DNA from: Ruminococcus sp.
Lineage (GTDB): Bacteria > Bacillota > Clostridia > Oscillospirales > Ruminococcaceae
Assembly: GCF_016287535.1 (NCBI RefSeq)
Contig: NZ_JAEFAJ010000002.1
Location: forward strand, 1 to 64,000
Direction: 5' to 3'
Length of the DNA: 64,000 nucleotides
This document shows positions 49,916 through 57,749 of the stretch, piece by piece (position 1 is the stretch's first letter; each line of letters begins with the position of its first letter). Both the position numbers and the translations under genes were made by a program. The notes under the pieces were generated by a model. It saw nothing but the letters and a program-made list of their open reading frames with translations. It did no database searches and was not told the DNA's origin.

Positions 49916-50105
49916 AGTAAATACCTTTTTTGGTGGTCGGGAACTGCTGTGCGTTTGCGTAAATGCCCCAAACCACAAATAAAAATTCTGTCAAGGCCGC
50001 CATTTATGGCGCTTGTCTTGGCCTTTACAGAATTTGTATTTGTGGTATAATAAGCAATTGCGAACGCCGTATGCACAATAAACCACTAAAGAATTTATAT
50101 ACCCA
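49916..50105 (+). promoter_or_regulatory. promoter-bearing repeat, copy 2, with inserted 75-bp hairpin
   Basis: TTTTTTGGTGGTCGGGAACTGC, GCGTTTGCG, then a long inverted repeat (49972-50046: ACCACAAAT ... ATTTGTGGT, inner AAATTCTGT/ACAGAATTT and AAGGCC/GGCCTT), extended -10 TGTGGTATAAT (-10 at 50046-50051), TGCGAACGCC, AATAAACCAC. The last hairpin base is the first base of the -10 box. Outside the hairpin it matches 32073-32200 closely. Confidence 0.75.
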
Positions 50106-50127
50106 AACATTCTTCGGAGGCGCGGAT

Positions 50128-50997
50128 ATGAAGGTCAGGGAACTGATACGCTATACAGACAGGCTGCTGAAAGGCAGACGCACAAGGACTATGCTTATAT
50201 GCATACTTCCCGTCGGAGCGGAGCTGTTTTTCCGCTGTGCGGAGGCTGCGGTGTGCAGTCTGCTGCTGTATTTCGGCGACAGGGAGCCTATCAGCCTCTT
50301 CGGCAGCGGCGACCCGGCAAGGCTTGCGGTAACGGTCATGAGCACTGTCCTGAGGTGGCTGACGGCTGCTCCGCTGATGTATGCGGCGGTGTACCGCCTT
50401 TACGGTCTGACCGCGGAGCGCTGCGACAAGCGGCGTGAAAGCTTTTCACGGATACTGCTGAGGAAATGTACATTCAGGCGCAGCATCTCGGCTGCTCTCT
50501 GGACAAGGACAGCAGGGCTCCTTGCGCTGGCGCCGGCTGTTTTCTTTGGATTATCGGCATTCGGACTGATACATGACAGAATGTTCGCAGATGAGTTCTT
50601 CGTCGTGGTCAACGCCGTTTTCCTTACGGCGGTATCGCTGATGATGTGGCTTTCGCTGAAGCTGAGCTTTGCGGCTGTACCGTACCTGCTGGTGCGATTC
50701 CCTAAGCTTACGGCTTTTCGCGCCATGCTGTACTCGGTAAGGCTCATGGGCGGCAGAAAGAGAGTATTCCTGCGGCTTATAGCGATATATCTTCCGCAGA
50801 TGCTTACGCTGGTGCTGCTGCCTTACGCCGTTACAAGGCTCATGACCGCTTTTTCGCTGAGTATCGACATTTTTATCAAGGAGGACGAGTACCTTGAAAC
50901 GAATAGAGCTGACGGTGGAGAACGCAAAGCCCGTAACTCTGGAAAAATTTCTCACAGGAGAAAAGGGCGTATCAAGGCGGCTGCTGACAAGGCTTAA
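50128..50997 (+). CDS. hypothetical multi-pass membrane protein
   Basis: 289 residues from ATG 50128 (CGGAGG 8 bases before; a longer frame to 49963 would translate the repeat). Start MKVRELIRYTDRLLKGRRTR; hydrophobic segments at about 20-45, 65-90, 120-145, 150-175 and 215-245, the layout of integral membrane proteins like the DUF975 group. The C-terminus after about 255 is basic and disordered (KARNSGKISHRRKGRIKAAA) and shares DNA with the start of the next gene in another frame. First gene of a unit with rluA and luxS. Function not recognised. Confidence 0.65.
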   Translation: MKVRELIRYTDRLLKGRRTRTMLICILPVGAELFFRCAEAAVCSLLLYFGDREPISLFGSGDPARLAVTVMSTVLRWLTAAPLMYAAVYRLYGLTAERCDKRRESFSRILLRKCTFRRSISAALWTRTAGLLALAPAVFFGLSAFGLIHDRMFADEFFVVVNAVFLTAVSLMMWLSLKLSFAAVPYLLVRFPKLTAFRAMLYSVRLMGGRKRVFLRLIAIYLPQMLTLVLLPYAVTRLMTAFSLSIDIFIKEDEYLETNRADGGERKARNSGKISHRRKGRIKAAADKA

Positions 50998-51751
50998 ACG
51001 CTGTGAAGGCGGCATAACGCGGAACGGAGAGCTGATCCGCAGTATTGACGAGGTCCGGCAGGGAGACGTGATAGTTCTGAGCCTCGCGGACGACAGCTTC
51101 CTCGAACCCAATGGCAGCCTGAACGTACCCATAGCCTTTGAGAACGACAGGCTTGTGGTGTTCGACAAGCCCAGCGGTATGCCTGTACATCCTTCCATAC
51201 GCCATCAGGGCGACACCCTCGGAAATTACTTCGCTCACCTTTATCCGGAGCTGACCTTCCGCTCGGTGAACAGGCTCGACCGTGACACCTCAGGGCTGTG
51301 CGTCATAGCCAAGGACGCTCTTGCGGCAAAGCTGCTGCAGGGGAGCTGCAAAAAGGTATACTATGCGGCTGTACACGGCACTATCCCGGAGAGCGGCACT
51401 ATAGACGCGCCCATAGCCCGTGAGAGGGAGTCTATAATACTCAGGTGCGTCCGTGAGGACGGACAGCGCGCGGTAACGCATTATAAACGGCTGCAATGCA
51501 ATGGGAGGTACTCTCTTGCGGAGATAGAACTCGAAACAGGACGTACTCACCAGATAAGGGTACATTTTGCTCATACCGGAGCTCCGCTCGCAGGGGACGA
51601 CCTCTACGGCGGACTTCGTGATGATATAAACAGACAGGCTCTCCACTGCGGCAGGATAAGCTTCAATGATCCGCTGACAGGAGAGAGCATAACAGTTTCC
51701 TCGGAAATACCGGAGGATATAAGATCACTTTTCACACAGGAGGAAAAATAA
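50894..51751 (+). CDS. RluA-family 23S rRNA/tRNA pseudouridine synthase
   Basis: 285 residues from TTG 50894 with AAGGAGG 9 bases before. This start lies 104 bases inside the preceding membrane protein gene; no later start would keep the N-terminal domain. S4-like N-terminus (LEKFLTGEKGVSRRLLTRLK), then the catalytic domain: VFDKPSGMPVHPS, VNRLDRDTSGLCVIAKDALA (catalytic Asp in RLDRDTSG), LETGRTHQIRVHFAHTGAPL and GDDLYGG. The family isomerises specific uridines in RNA; which sites is not known here. Its stop overlaps the luxS start by one base. Confidence 0.92.
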   Translation: MKRIELTVENAKPVTLEKFLTGEKGVSRRLLTRLKRCEGGITRNGELIRSIDEVRQGDVIVLSLADDSFLEPNGSLNVPIAFENDRLVVFDKPSGMPVHPSIRHQGDTLGNYFAHLYPELTFRSVNRLDRDTSGLCVIAKDALAAKLLQGSCKKVYYAAVHGTIPESGTIDAPIARERESIILRCVREDGQRAVTHYKRLQCNGRYSLAEIELETGRTHQIRVHFAHTGAPLAGDDLYGGLRDDINRQALHCGRISFNDPLTGESITVSSEIPEDIRSLFTQEEK

Positions 51752-52224
51752 TGGAAAAGATAGCAAGCTTTCAGGTAGACCACACAAAATTCGGCGTAGG
51801 AATGTACATATCACGTATAGATGACGATATAGTAACCTATGACGTGCGCATGGTAAAGCCCAACGGCGACGTATACCTTGCGACTCCCTCAATGCATACC
51901 ATAGAGCATTTATTTGCGACCTACGCGAGAAATTCCGAGTTCGGAAAGAATATAGTATATGTAGGACCTATGGGCTGCCGCACGGGATTCTATCTGCTCA
52001 CAAGGGGTATTTCCCACGAGAACGCAATAAAACTTGTGCGTGAAGCATATACTTTCATCAGGGACTACGAAGGCGTTATACCCGGCTGTACAGAGGTGGA
52101 ATGCGGCAATTACCGTGAGCATGATCTTGCTTCCGCAAAGAAGGACGTAGTTCCGCTGCTTGAAAAGCTTGAAGGTTATACAGTGGAAATGCTTGATTAT
52201 TCATGGCATTTTGACAAAAATTAA
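51751..52224 (+). CDS. luxS: S-ribosylhomocysteine lyase LuxS
   Basis: 157 residues, starting in a TAATG overlap with the rluA gene, with AGGAGG upstream. Metal site: HTIEHLF (about 50-56) and GCTEVECGNYREHD (about 120); catalytic Cys in GPMGCRTGFYL (about 84). It splits S-ribosylhomocysteine to homocysteine and DPD, the precursor of autoinducer-2, in the activated methyl cycle. No mtnN/pfs is beside it, so coupling to an RNA-modification gene is by position only. Confidence 0.97.
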   Translation: MEKIASFQVDHTKFGVGMYISRIDDDIVTYDVRMVKPNGDVYLATPSMHTIEHLFATYARNSEFGKNIVYVGPMGCRTGFYLLTRGISHENAIKLVREAYTFIRDYEGVIPGCTEVECGNYREHDLASAKKDVVPLLEKLEGYTVEMLDYSWHFDKN

Positions 52225-52356
52225 AAGCGGATTTTGTGCATGATGATGAAATATCCGCCAAATTGAGATATTTAGCGGATCATTTCTTTTTATTGTCACA
52301 AAATACTGGTATAATAATCTTTGTGTGATATTATTACCGTGAAAGGAGGAGGCACC

Positions 52357-54165
52357 ATGGCAGGAAAACGGCATGAGTACAGCTATGTATATACGCCCCG
52401 TGATAAGAAGCCGGAGATACCGAAGATACCGCAGGAAACAGCATATACAGAGCATTTCGGTGCGAAGGAGTTCTTTCCGGAATTCGGCGGATTTGCTGTT
52501 GATCTTGTAAAAGCGCTGTTCAAGGGTCTGCTTTATTCGCTGAAGCTGATAGGCTCGGAGCTGCTTAGTCTCGGCGCTGTCATACTCAAAGGGCTGATAT
52601 GGCTTTTCATGGAGCTGATATCTCCTGTACGGGAAAGATTCAATCTTAACAAGGGACTGCAGAAGCAGGTCCGCAAGGCAAAGAAGCTTGGCGAGGAAGA
52701 GTACAAAAAGGCTCTCTTCCATTTCTGGTGCTCCTATCTCTTCGGTGAGGACGGAGTATTCTATACCGCTTTCAATTATATACTTCCCATTCTTTCGATT
52801 GTGTTCCTTGTGGGAATAATACGGTACGGTTCGGGACTTGAGTACGGACTCAGCGTAGAGTACAACGGCAGGGAGATAGGCATAATAACTGCCGAAGCCG
52901 ATTTCGAGGAAGCCGAGCGGGAGGCTCAGCAGAGAATATCATATATCGGAAACAATGAAAAAATAGACCTTTCGGCAAAGTATTCCCTCAGGATAATCAA
53001 TGAGAATGATAAGGTGTATACAGCCTCGCAGCTTGCGAATGAAATGCTTGCCGCTTCCGACCACGCTCTTACTGAAGCATACGGCATATATATAGACGGC
53101 AGGTTCATAGGTGCGGTCAGAAACAAGGAAAAGGTGCAGGACGCCCTTAACGAGAGGATACTGAATTTCCGTGTGGACGGCGTAATAAAGGATGTCGCAT
53201 ACAAGGGAGATGTTGAGTACACCAAGGGAATGTATCTTGCGGAAAGCGTTCTTTCAGAGAAGGATGCGATAGAGCTCCTTACTTCCTCAAAGGAGAAAAA
53301 ATCGGTATATATCGCTCAGAGAGAGGATACAGTCGTAACTATAGCACAGAAATTCAATATGGATCTTGCAAAGCTGGAGGAGATGAATCCGGATATAACC
53401 GCCAACTGCCGTAAGGGTATGCTGGTCAATGTCATCGAGACCGAAAGCTATCTGCCTATACAGTATGTCCGCGAGATATCGCCTGTTACCTTTATCGACT
53501 ATGAGACCGTAGAGGTCGAGACAAGCTCTCTCAACGCAGGTACAAGGGACGTTATCGCCAAGGGCAGACAGGGCGAGAAGGTCAGCCATATAGAGGTCAC
53601 CTACGTGGACGGCAAGGAGTATTCCCGCAAGACTATCAGCACACAGATAACAAGACAGCCTGTAGTCGAAAAGATAGGTATAGGCATATATGCCGCCAGA
53701 CCTGACAGCGCGAGCACTGTCCTTACAGGCTCCGGAGAGTTCGGCTGGCCGGTTGACGGAGGATACGTTAGCGATCCGTTCATCAGCGACAGAAACCATA
53801 AGGGTATGGATATAGGCGCTATGACCGGTACCGAGATATATGCCGCAGCAGACGGCGTGGTAGTATCTGCCGGCTGGAATTCCGGAGGATACGGCTATTT
53901 CGTGCAGCTCGGACACGTTGACGGATATCAGACCGTATACGGTCATATGAGCTCCGTGCTTGTTGTCGAGGGACAGGAGGTCTCAAGAGGACAGCTCATA
54001 GGACTTGTTGGAAATACCGGTAATTCCTTCGGCTCCCACTGCCATTTTGAGGTGCGCCATAACGGAGTATGCCTTGACCCCGCACTCTTTATAAATACTG
54101 CCGACAGCTTCAATGAAATTGCCAACAAACAGAAAGAGGAAGAAAAGAAAAACAAGAAGAACTGA
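52357..54165 (+). CDS. membrane-anchored M23 peptidase with LysM and G5 domains
   Basis: 602 residues from ATG 52357 (GGAGGAGG before). The cytoplasmic start (about 1-130) has hydrophobic helices; a main membrane segment LPILSIVFLVGIIRYG lies at about 145-160. Outside: a DUF-like domain to about 310, LysM-like VYIAQREDTVVTIAQKFNMD, LAKLEEMNPDIT (about 325-365), G5 domain (VETSSLNAGTRDVIAKGRQG, about 385-450), and M23 domain with HKGMDIGAMTGTEIYAAADG (first zinc His/Asp), GHMSSVLVVEGQEVSRGQ and SHCHFEVRHNG (HxH). Cleaves or regulates peptidoglycan crosslinks during growth or sporulation. All zinc ligands seem present. Confidence 0.92.
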   Translation: MAGKRHEYSYVYTPRDKKPEIPKIPQETAYTEHFGAKEFFPEFGGFAVDLVKALFKGLLYSLKLIGSELLSLGAVILKGLIWLFMELISPVRERFNLNKGLQKQVRKAKKLGEEEYKKALFHFWCSYLFGEDGVFYTAFNYILPILSIVFLVGIIRYGSGLEYGLSVEYNGREIGIITAEADFEEAEREAQQRISYIGNNEKIDLSAKYSLRIINENDKVYTASQLANEMLAASDHALTEAYGIYIDGRFIGAVRNKEKVQDALNERILNFRVDGVIKDVAYKGDVEYTKGMYLAESVLSEKDAIELLTSSKEKKSVYIAQREDTVVTIAQKFNMDLAKLEEMNPDITANCRKGMLVNVIETESYLPIQYVREISPVTFIDYETVEVETSSLNAGTRDVIAKGRQGEKVSHIEVTYVDGKEYSRKTISTQITRQPVVEKIGIGIYAARPDSASTVLTGSGEFGWPVDGGYVSDPFISDRNHKGMDIGAMTGTEIYAAADGVVVSAGWNSGGYGYFVQLGHVDGYQTVYGHMSSVLVVEGQEVSRGQLIGLVGNTGNSFGSHCHFEVRHNGVCLDPALFINTADSFNEIANKQKEEEKKNKKN

Positions 54166-54166
54166 A

Positions 54167-54197
54167 AGAGCTCCGCGATCGCGGAGCTTTTCTTTTA
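54167..54197. terminator. bidirectional terminator
   Basis: AAAGAGCTCCGCGATCGCGG then AGCTTTTCTTT: a long near-palindrome between the converging M23 and coaX genes. Confidence 0.85.
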
Positions 54198-54965
54198 CTT
54201 TCTGTTCTTTTTGTAGATAATTGCAAGGCCCTTGATGAGCAGGTTGCTGTCGAGTATTATCTTTCGTCTGCACAGAGGCACCACAAGCTCGGACAGACCG
54301 CCTGTAGCCACGACGGTACACTTTTCGCCAAGCTCCTCCTCCATGCGGTCGATAATGCCGTCGAGGGCGCTTGCGTTGGAGTAGAGTATACCGCTCTTCA
54401 GGCAGTCAACTGTGTTTGTTCCGATAACATGGGGCGGAACTTCAAAATTTATCTTGGGGAGCTGTGCGGTGCGTGCGGTGAGAGCGTCTGCCGAGACCTT
54501 CATACCTGTGAGTATCACGCCGCCGCGGTAGTTTTTCTTGCTGTCAACTACGGAGAGAGTGGTAGCCGTTCCCATATCTATGATTATGAGCGGAACAGGG
54601 TACTGGTTTATCGCCGCGACTGCGTCAACAGCCTGATCGCTGCCCAGCTGTGCCGGGTTGTCGATTAGTATATTCAGTCCGGTTTTTACTCCGGGACCTG
54701 CCATCATCACCTCAACTCCGAAGAGCTTTTTCACAGCTTCCTTGACTGTATTCGTGACAGACGGAACTACCGACGACATTATAGCGTCGTCTATGTCTGA
54801 GATGTTGAAGCTGTTCATTTCAAGTATGGTCTTTATGAGTACAGCGTATTCCGCTGCTGTTGCGTTGTGGTCTGTGCTTATGCGCTCGAAGATAAGCACC
54901 TCGTCCCTGTCGTCAACACAGCCGAAAACAATGTTTGTATTACCGATATCTACTGCTAAAAGCAT
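54195..54965 (-). CDS. coaX: type III pantothenate kinase
   Basis: 256 residues, AGGAGG 7 bases before ATG 54965. ASKHA fold: MLLAVDIGNTNIVFGCVDD, PGVKTGLNILIDNPAQLGSD, IIIDMGTATTLSVVDSKKNY (phosphate loops), and ATGGLSELV. CoaX phosphorylates pantothenate in the first step of coenzyme A synthesis and, unlike CoaA, is not inhibited by CoA. Its promoter module is the third copy of the repeat seen at 32073 and 49916. Confidence 0.96.
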   Translation of the reverse strand: MLLAVDIGNTNIVFGCVDDRDEVLIFERISTDHNATAAEYAVLIKTILEMNSFNISDIDDAIMSSVVPSVTNTVKEAVKKLFGVEVMMAGPGVKTGLNILIDNPAQLGSDQAVDAVAAINQYPVPLIIIDMGTATTLSVVDSKKNYRGGVILTGMKVSADALTARTAQLPKINFEVPPHVIGTNTVDCLKSGILYSNASALDGIIDRMEEELGEKCTVVATGGLSELVVPLCRRKIILDSNLLIKGLAIIYKKNRK

Positions 54966-54984
54966 AATTATCCTCCTGTATATT

Positions 54985-55075
54985 TTTAAGCGGTTTTTGA
55001 GAACCGGACGTTCGCAGTTTCATATTATACTACGCAAACGTCTGACTGCCTTCGACCGCCAAAAAAGCTATATTC
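54985..55075 (-). promoter_or_regulatory. promoter-bearing repeat, copy 3 (upstream of coaX)
   Basis: On the minus strand: TTTTTTGGCGGTCGAAGG, GACGTTTGCG, TAGTATAAT (-10 at 55024-55029), TGCGAACGTC. The dyad arms changed together relative to copy 1 (GGCGTT/AACGCC there, GACGTT/AACGTC here). Confidence 0.7.
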
Positions 55076-55079
55076 CCTG

Positions 55080-56594
55080 TTATTTATCCGTGCGGAATGG
55101 CGGCAGCGGCAGCTCGTTCACGCCGAAAAGTCCGACCTCAGCATAGTTTGTCCATTTGAAACGGGCTGCGGCAGGAGCCTTGACATTGTCGCTGTGAAGC
55201 TCGATATAGGGCAGCCTTACCTTTGCTTCGGCAGGATAGTATTTACCGTCTGCTCCCGCTATCTCAAAGCCGTCGAGGCAGCGTTCGTCAGTGCCGCAGA
55301 GCCCTCTTTCGCAGTTGGTGAGGTATATGTGCATGGTATCTCCTATGACCTCATAGCTGTCATACATCGGCGGCAGTGTGTCGCTGTCGTTCAGTATGCC
55401 GTATACCACGTTCATAGCCTGAAGATACAGCCTGTGACCGATGGGGGATTTGTCCAGCGGGTGTATATTGTTGAACTCGCCGCAGTCGAGAGCGACTGCG
55501 AGACCGGTATTTTTTACAGTGCGGAAAACCTTTTCCTGAGCCTCCCTGATGTAAGCCCAGCTCTGTGTATCCGGGTCGTACTCGTATCTGAACATGGGCA
55601 GCTGAACTATCATGAAGGGCAGTTCATCGTCATGCCAGTCATGCCGCCAGTTCTCTATCATAGCCCTGAGGAGAACATCGTAGGTATGGGGGCGGCAGTC
55701 GTCGGCTTCTCCCTGATACCACAGCACGCCTGCAAGGGTATACGGAGCTATACGGCTGAGCATAGTTTCATAAAGTCCGCCGGGACGCAGGGGATTTTTT
55801 ATATTCAGCGGACCGGAATACGGATTTTCACCGCATTCGGCCAGCACCTCGTCCCACTTTGCGTTGGGGTGGGCGGCAACGTATTCCTCTGTCGCGCTGT
55901 TCCATTTCAGCTGCTTTTCGGAATATGCGTCGTATTCAGCTATCATCTGCTCGTCGGTCTTGCCTCTGGTCTCGTTGTCGTAGTCATCAAGGTAGGGGTG
56001 CAGACGGCTGTCATAGCTGAGATACTCGCGGCTCATCCATGCGGAAGCGGAGGTCCCGCCCCAGTTGCAGCCGATTATTCCCACTGTAACTCCGAGTCTG
56101 CGGCTCAGCTCCTTGGCGAAGTAATATGCTGCCGCCGACCATGAGCGGGAATTGTCCGGGGAAGGAGTCATCCAGCAGGACTCCCTTTCGGCTCTGAGAA
56201 GCTCGTCGCCGGGCATACTGCATTTGGGAGTATAGTAATATCTCACGTTCTCGCCGTAGCAGGCTGCAAGGGCGGCAGCGCCCCTGCGGTCGTAGCGGAG
56301 CTCGAATTCCATGTTGGACTGACCTCCTGCGAGCCAGACCTCGCCTATGGCTACATTGCTGAATATCTTCTTTACAGCGCCGCATGACACCACAAGTGTA
56401 CATGAACCAAGCTCTTTGCGCGGCGGGAGCACGGCTTCCCATTTACCGTCCTTTATGACAGCGCGGGCGGAGCTGTCGAGCTCCGGGATACTTACGGTTA
56501 TAACCTTTTCTCTGTTGGTGCAGGTACCGAAAACACGTATCGGCTTATTGCGCTGAAGCACCATATTATCGCTGAAAACAGCTGCTATCTTCAT
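55080..56594 (-). CDS. sialate O-acetylesterase-type SGNH esterase
   Basis: 504 residues, GGAGG before the ATG. N-terminal sandwich domain (VFSDNMVLQRNKPIRVFGTC), catalytic Ser in LAGGQSNMEFELRYD (near residue 95), and block VLWYQGEADDCRPHTY, as in the SASA family. GCNWGGTSASAWMSREYL is also typical. C-terminal beta domain with FEIAGADGKYYPAEAKV. The family removes O-acetyl groups from sialic acid or plant xylan. It lacks a signal peptide, so it acts inside the cell on imported sugars. Operon with the U32-like protein upstream (13-base gap). Confidence 0.9.
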   Translation of the reverse strand: MKIAAVFSDNMVLQRNKPIRVFGTCTNREKVITVSIPELDSSARAVIKDGKWEAVLPPRKELGSCTLVVSCGAVKKIFSNVAIGEVWLAGGQSNMEFELRYDRRGAAALAACYGENVRYYYTPKCSMPGDELLRAERESCWMTPSPDNSRSWSAAAYYFAKELSRRLGVTVGIIGCNWGGTSASAWMSREYLSYDSRLHPYLDDYDNETRGKTDEQMIAEYDAYSEKQLKWNSATEEYVAAHPNAKWDEVLAECGENPYSGPLNIKNPLRPGGLYETMLSRIAPYTLAGVLWYQGEADDCRPHTYDVLLRAMIENWRHDWHDDELPFMIVQLPMFRYEYDPDTQSWAYIREAQEKVFRTVKNTGLAVALDCGEFNNIHPLDKSPIGHRLYLQAMNVVYGILNDSDTLPPMYDSYEVIGDTMHIYLTNCERGLCGTDERCLDGFEIAGADGKYYPAEAKVRLPYIELHSDNVKAPAAARFKWTNYAEVGLFGVNELPLPPFRTDK

Positions 56595-56607
56595 AATATC
56601 CTCCTCT

Positions 56608-57552
56608 TTACTTGAAAATGAGAGAGCCCGTATTCTCCAGTGATTTCAGCAGTGTGAAACGCGCTTCGTCGCGGTATTCGGGCTTTGCCATATAATACAT
56701 ATAGGTTTCGAGCACATTTATAGGACTTGCGGTCCTTCCCTCTATTTTGAACTGTTCAAAGCCCATAGGAACATATTTCTCCCATATATCGTCGGGGGAG
56801 ATATGTGTGCGCAGACCCTTTATATCGAAGAGACCGCGCTTTGAGTACGGGCAGTCGCGGAAATTCTCGGTGTCGTACCTGTCACCGTTGAACGGGAGGT
56901 TGGGATACTTCTTTATATGCTCGTTATAGGCTATCTGCTGAACGCCTATGGTATAATAATGAGCCGAACGTCGTGGACATCCCGGCTCGCAGCAGGCGTT
57001 TGACAGGAATTCTATACGCGGTCTGTCCTCCATTGGTATCTGTTCGAGGAGGTCGAATCTGTTGTTGAGGTCGTAGTCCATAACGACTATATGGTAATCC
57101 TTTTTCAGCTCTTCAAGGAGACCCTCGATAGTATCCAGGCGCTTGCAGGTGGAGCTTGTGAGCTTGTAATCGGGATAGTTGCGTCTGATATAGTCTTCAA
57201 GCAGGGGCGACATAACAATAGCTTCGTTTAGGCCGTTGTTTGCCATTGCCATAACCATATTGCAGAACTGATCGCTGAGGTGTTTCTTTTCAAGTGCGGG
57301 ATTTGTGAATGTAAAGCGGAGGGGTATACCGAGGTCGTTGAATGTCTTTATAACGCCCTTGACAAAGGTCTTGTCGCATACGCCGCCCTGGGTCCTGCCG
57401 CCGTTCCACAAGGAGGGTGGAAACACGCCGTAGAACGACGCTATCTCTACTCCCTCGCGGAAAAACTCAGGCTTATGGCTGAGAAGCTCCGCAAAGACCA
57501 GATTGAGCTTGAAGTTGCCGGAAAAGTCGGGAAGATGGAAACGTACTCGCAT
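56608..57552 (-). CDS. U32-like TIM-barrel protein with conserved cysteines
   Basis: 314 residues. Start MRVRFHLPDFSGNFKLNLVF; middle FTNPALEKKHLSDQFCNMVM, IVMSPLLEDYIRRNYPDYKL, STCKRLDTIEGLLEELKKDY, then FLSNACCEPGCPRRSAHYYT, a Cys cluster (C-C-x3-C) like that of U32 peptidase-type and UbiU/UbiV iron-sulfur proteins, and FDIKGLRTHISPDDIWEKYV. The beta-alpha rhythm suggests a TIM barrel. I cannot name a family with confidence. The gene precedes the SGNH esterase and may share its function. Confidence 0.6.
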   Translation of the reverse strand: MRVRFHLPDFSGNFKLNLVFAELLSHKPEFFREGVEIASFYGVFPPSLWNGGRTQGGVCDKTFVKGVIKTFNDLGIPLRFTFTNPALEKKHLSDQFCNMVMAMANNGLNEAIVMSPLLEDYIRRNYPDYKLTSSTCKRLDTIEGLLEELKKDYHIVVMDYDLNNRFDLLEQIPMEDRPRIEFLSNACCEPGCPRRSAHYYTIGVQQIAYNEHIKKYPNLPFNGDRYDTENFRDCPYSKRGLFDIKGLRTHISPDDIWEKYVPMGFEQFKIEGRTASPINVLETYMYYMAKPEYRDEARFTLLKSLENTGSLIFK

Positions 57553-57621
57553 AGTATTCTCCTTAAATCAATGTATGGAATGATTTTAGTGTTTTTATTA
57601 TCAAGTCAGGATCTGACGTAA

Positions 57622-57725
57622 AAGTTGAGAGTTCAGGTGTTCGCTTCGTTCACGTTATTCAAGTTTTCTCGCCAGAGGCGACTCCATAACTTTCAACTCT
57701 CAATTCTAAACTCTGAATTTAAATA
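57622..57725. repeat. palindromic repeat element, GAGAGT class
   Basis: GTTGAGAGTTCAG, hairpin-like GTGTTCGC-TTC-GTTCACG, AT-rich spacer, CGCC-AGA-GGCG, then CTTTCAACTCTCAATTCTA. Same plan as the elements at 24649, 26390 and 27308. It is downstream of hydE and upstream of the U32-like gene. Confidence 0.7.
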
Positions 57726-57749
57726 AAGCTTTGTCCTGCAATAACAGGT

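Noticed and set aside
49963..50127. N-terminal extension of the membrane protein at 50128
   Set aside because: It would translate the promoter module and its hairpin; ATG 50128 has CGGAGG.
55194..56144. Open frame of 316 residues on the plus strand
   Set aside because: Antisense to the SGNH esterase, which has clear family motifs; the shadow has none.
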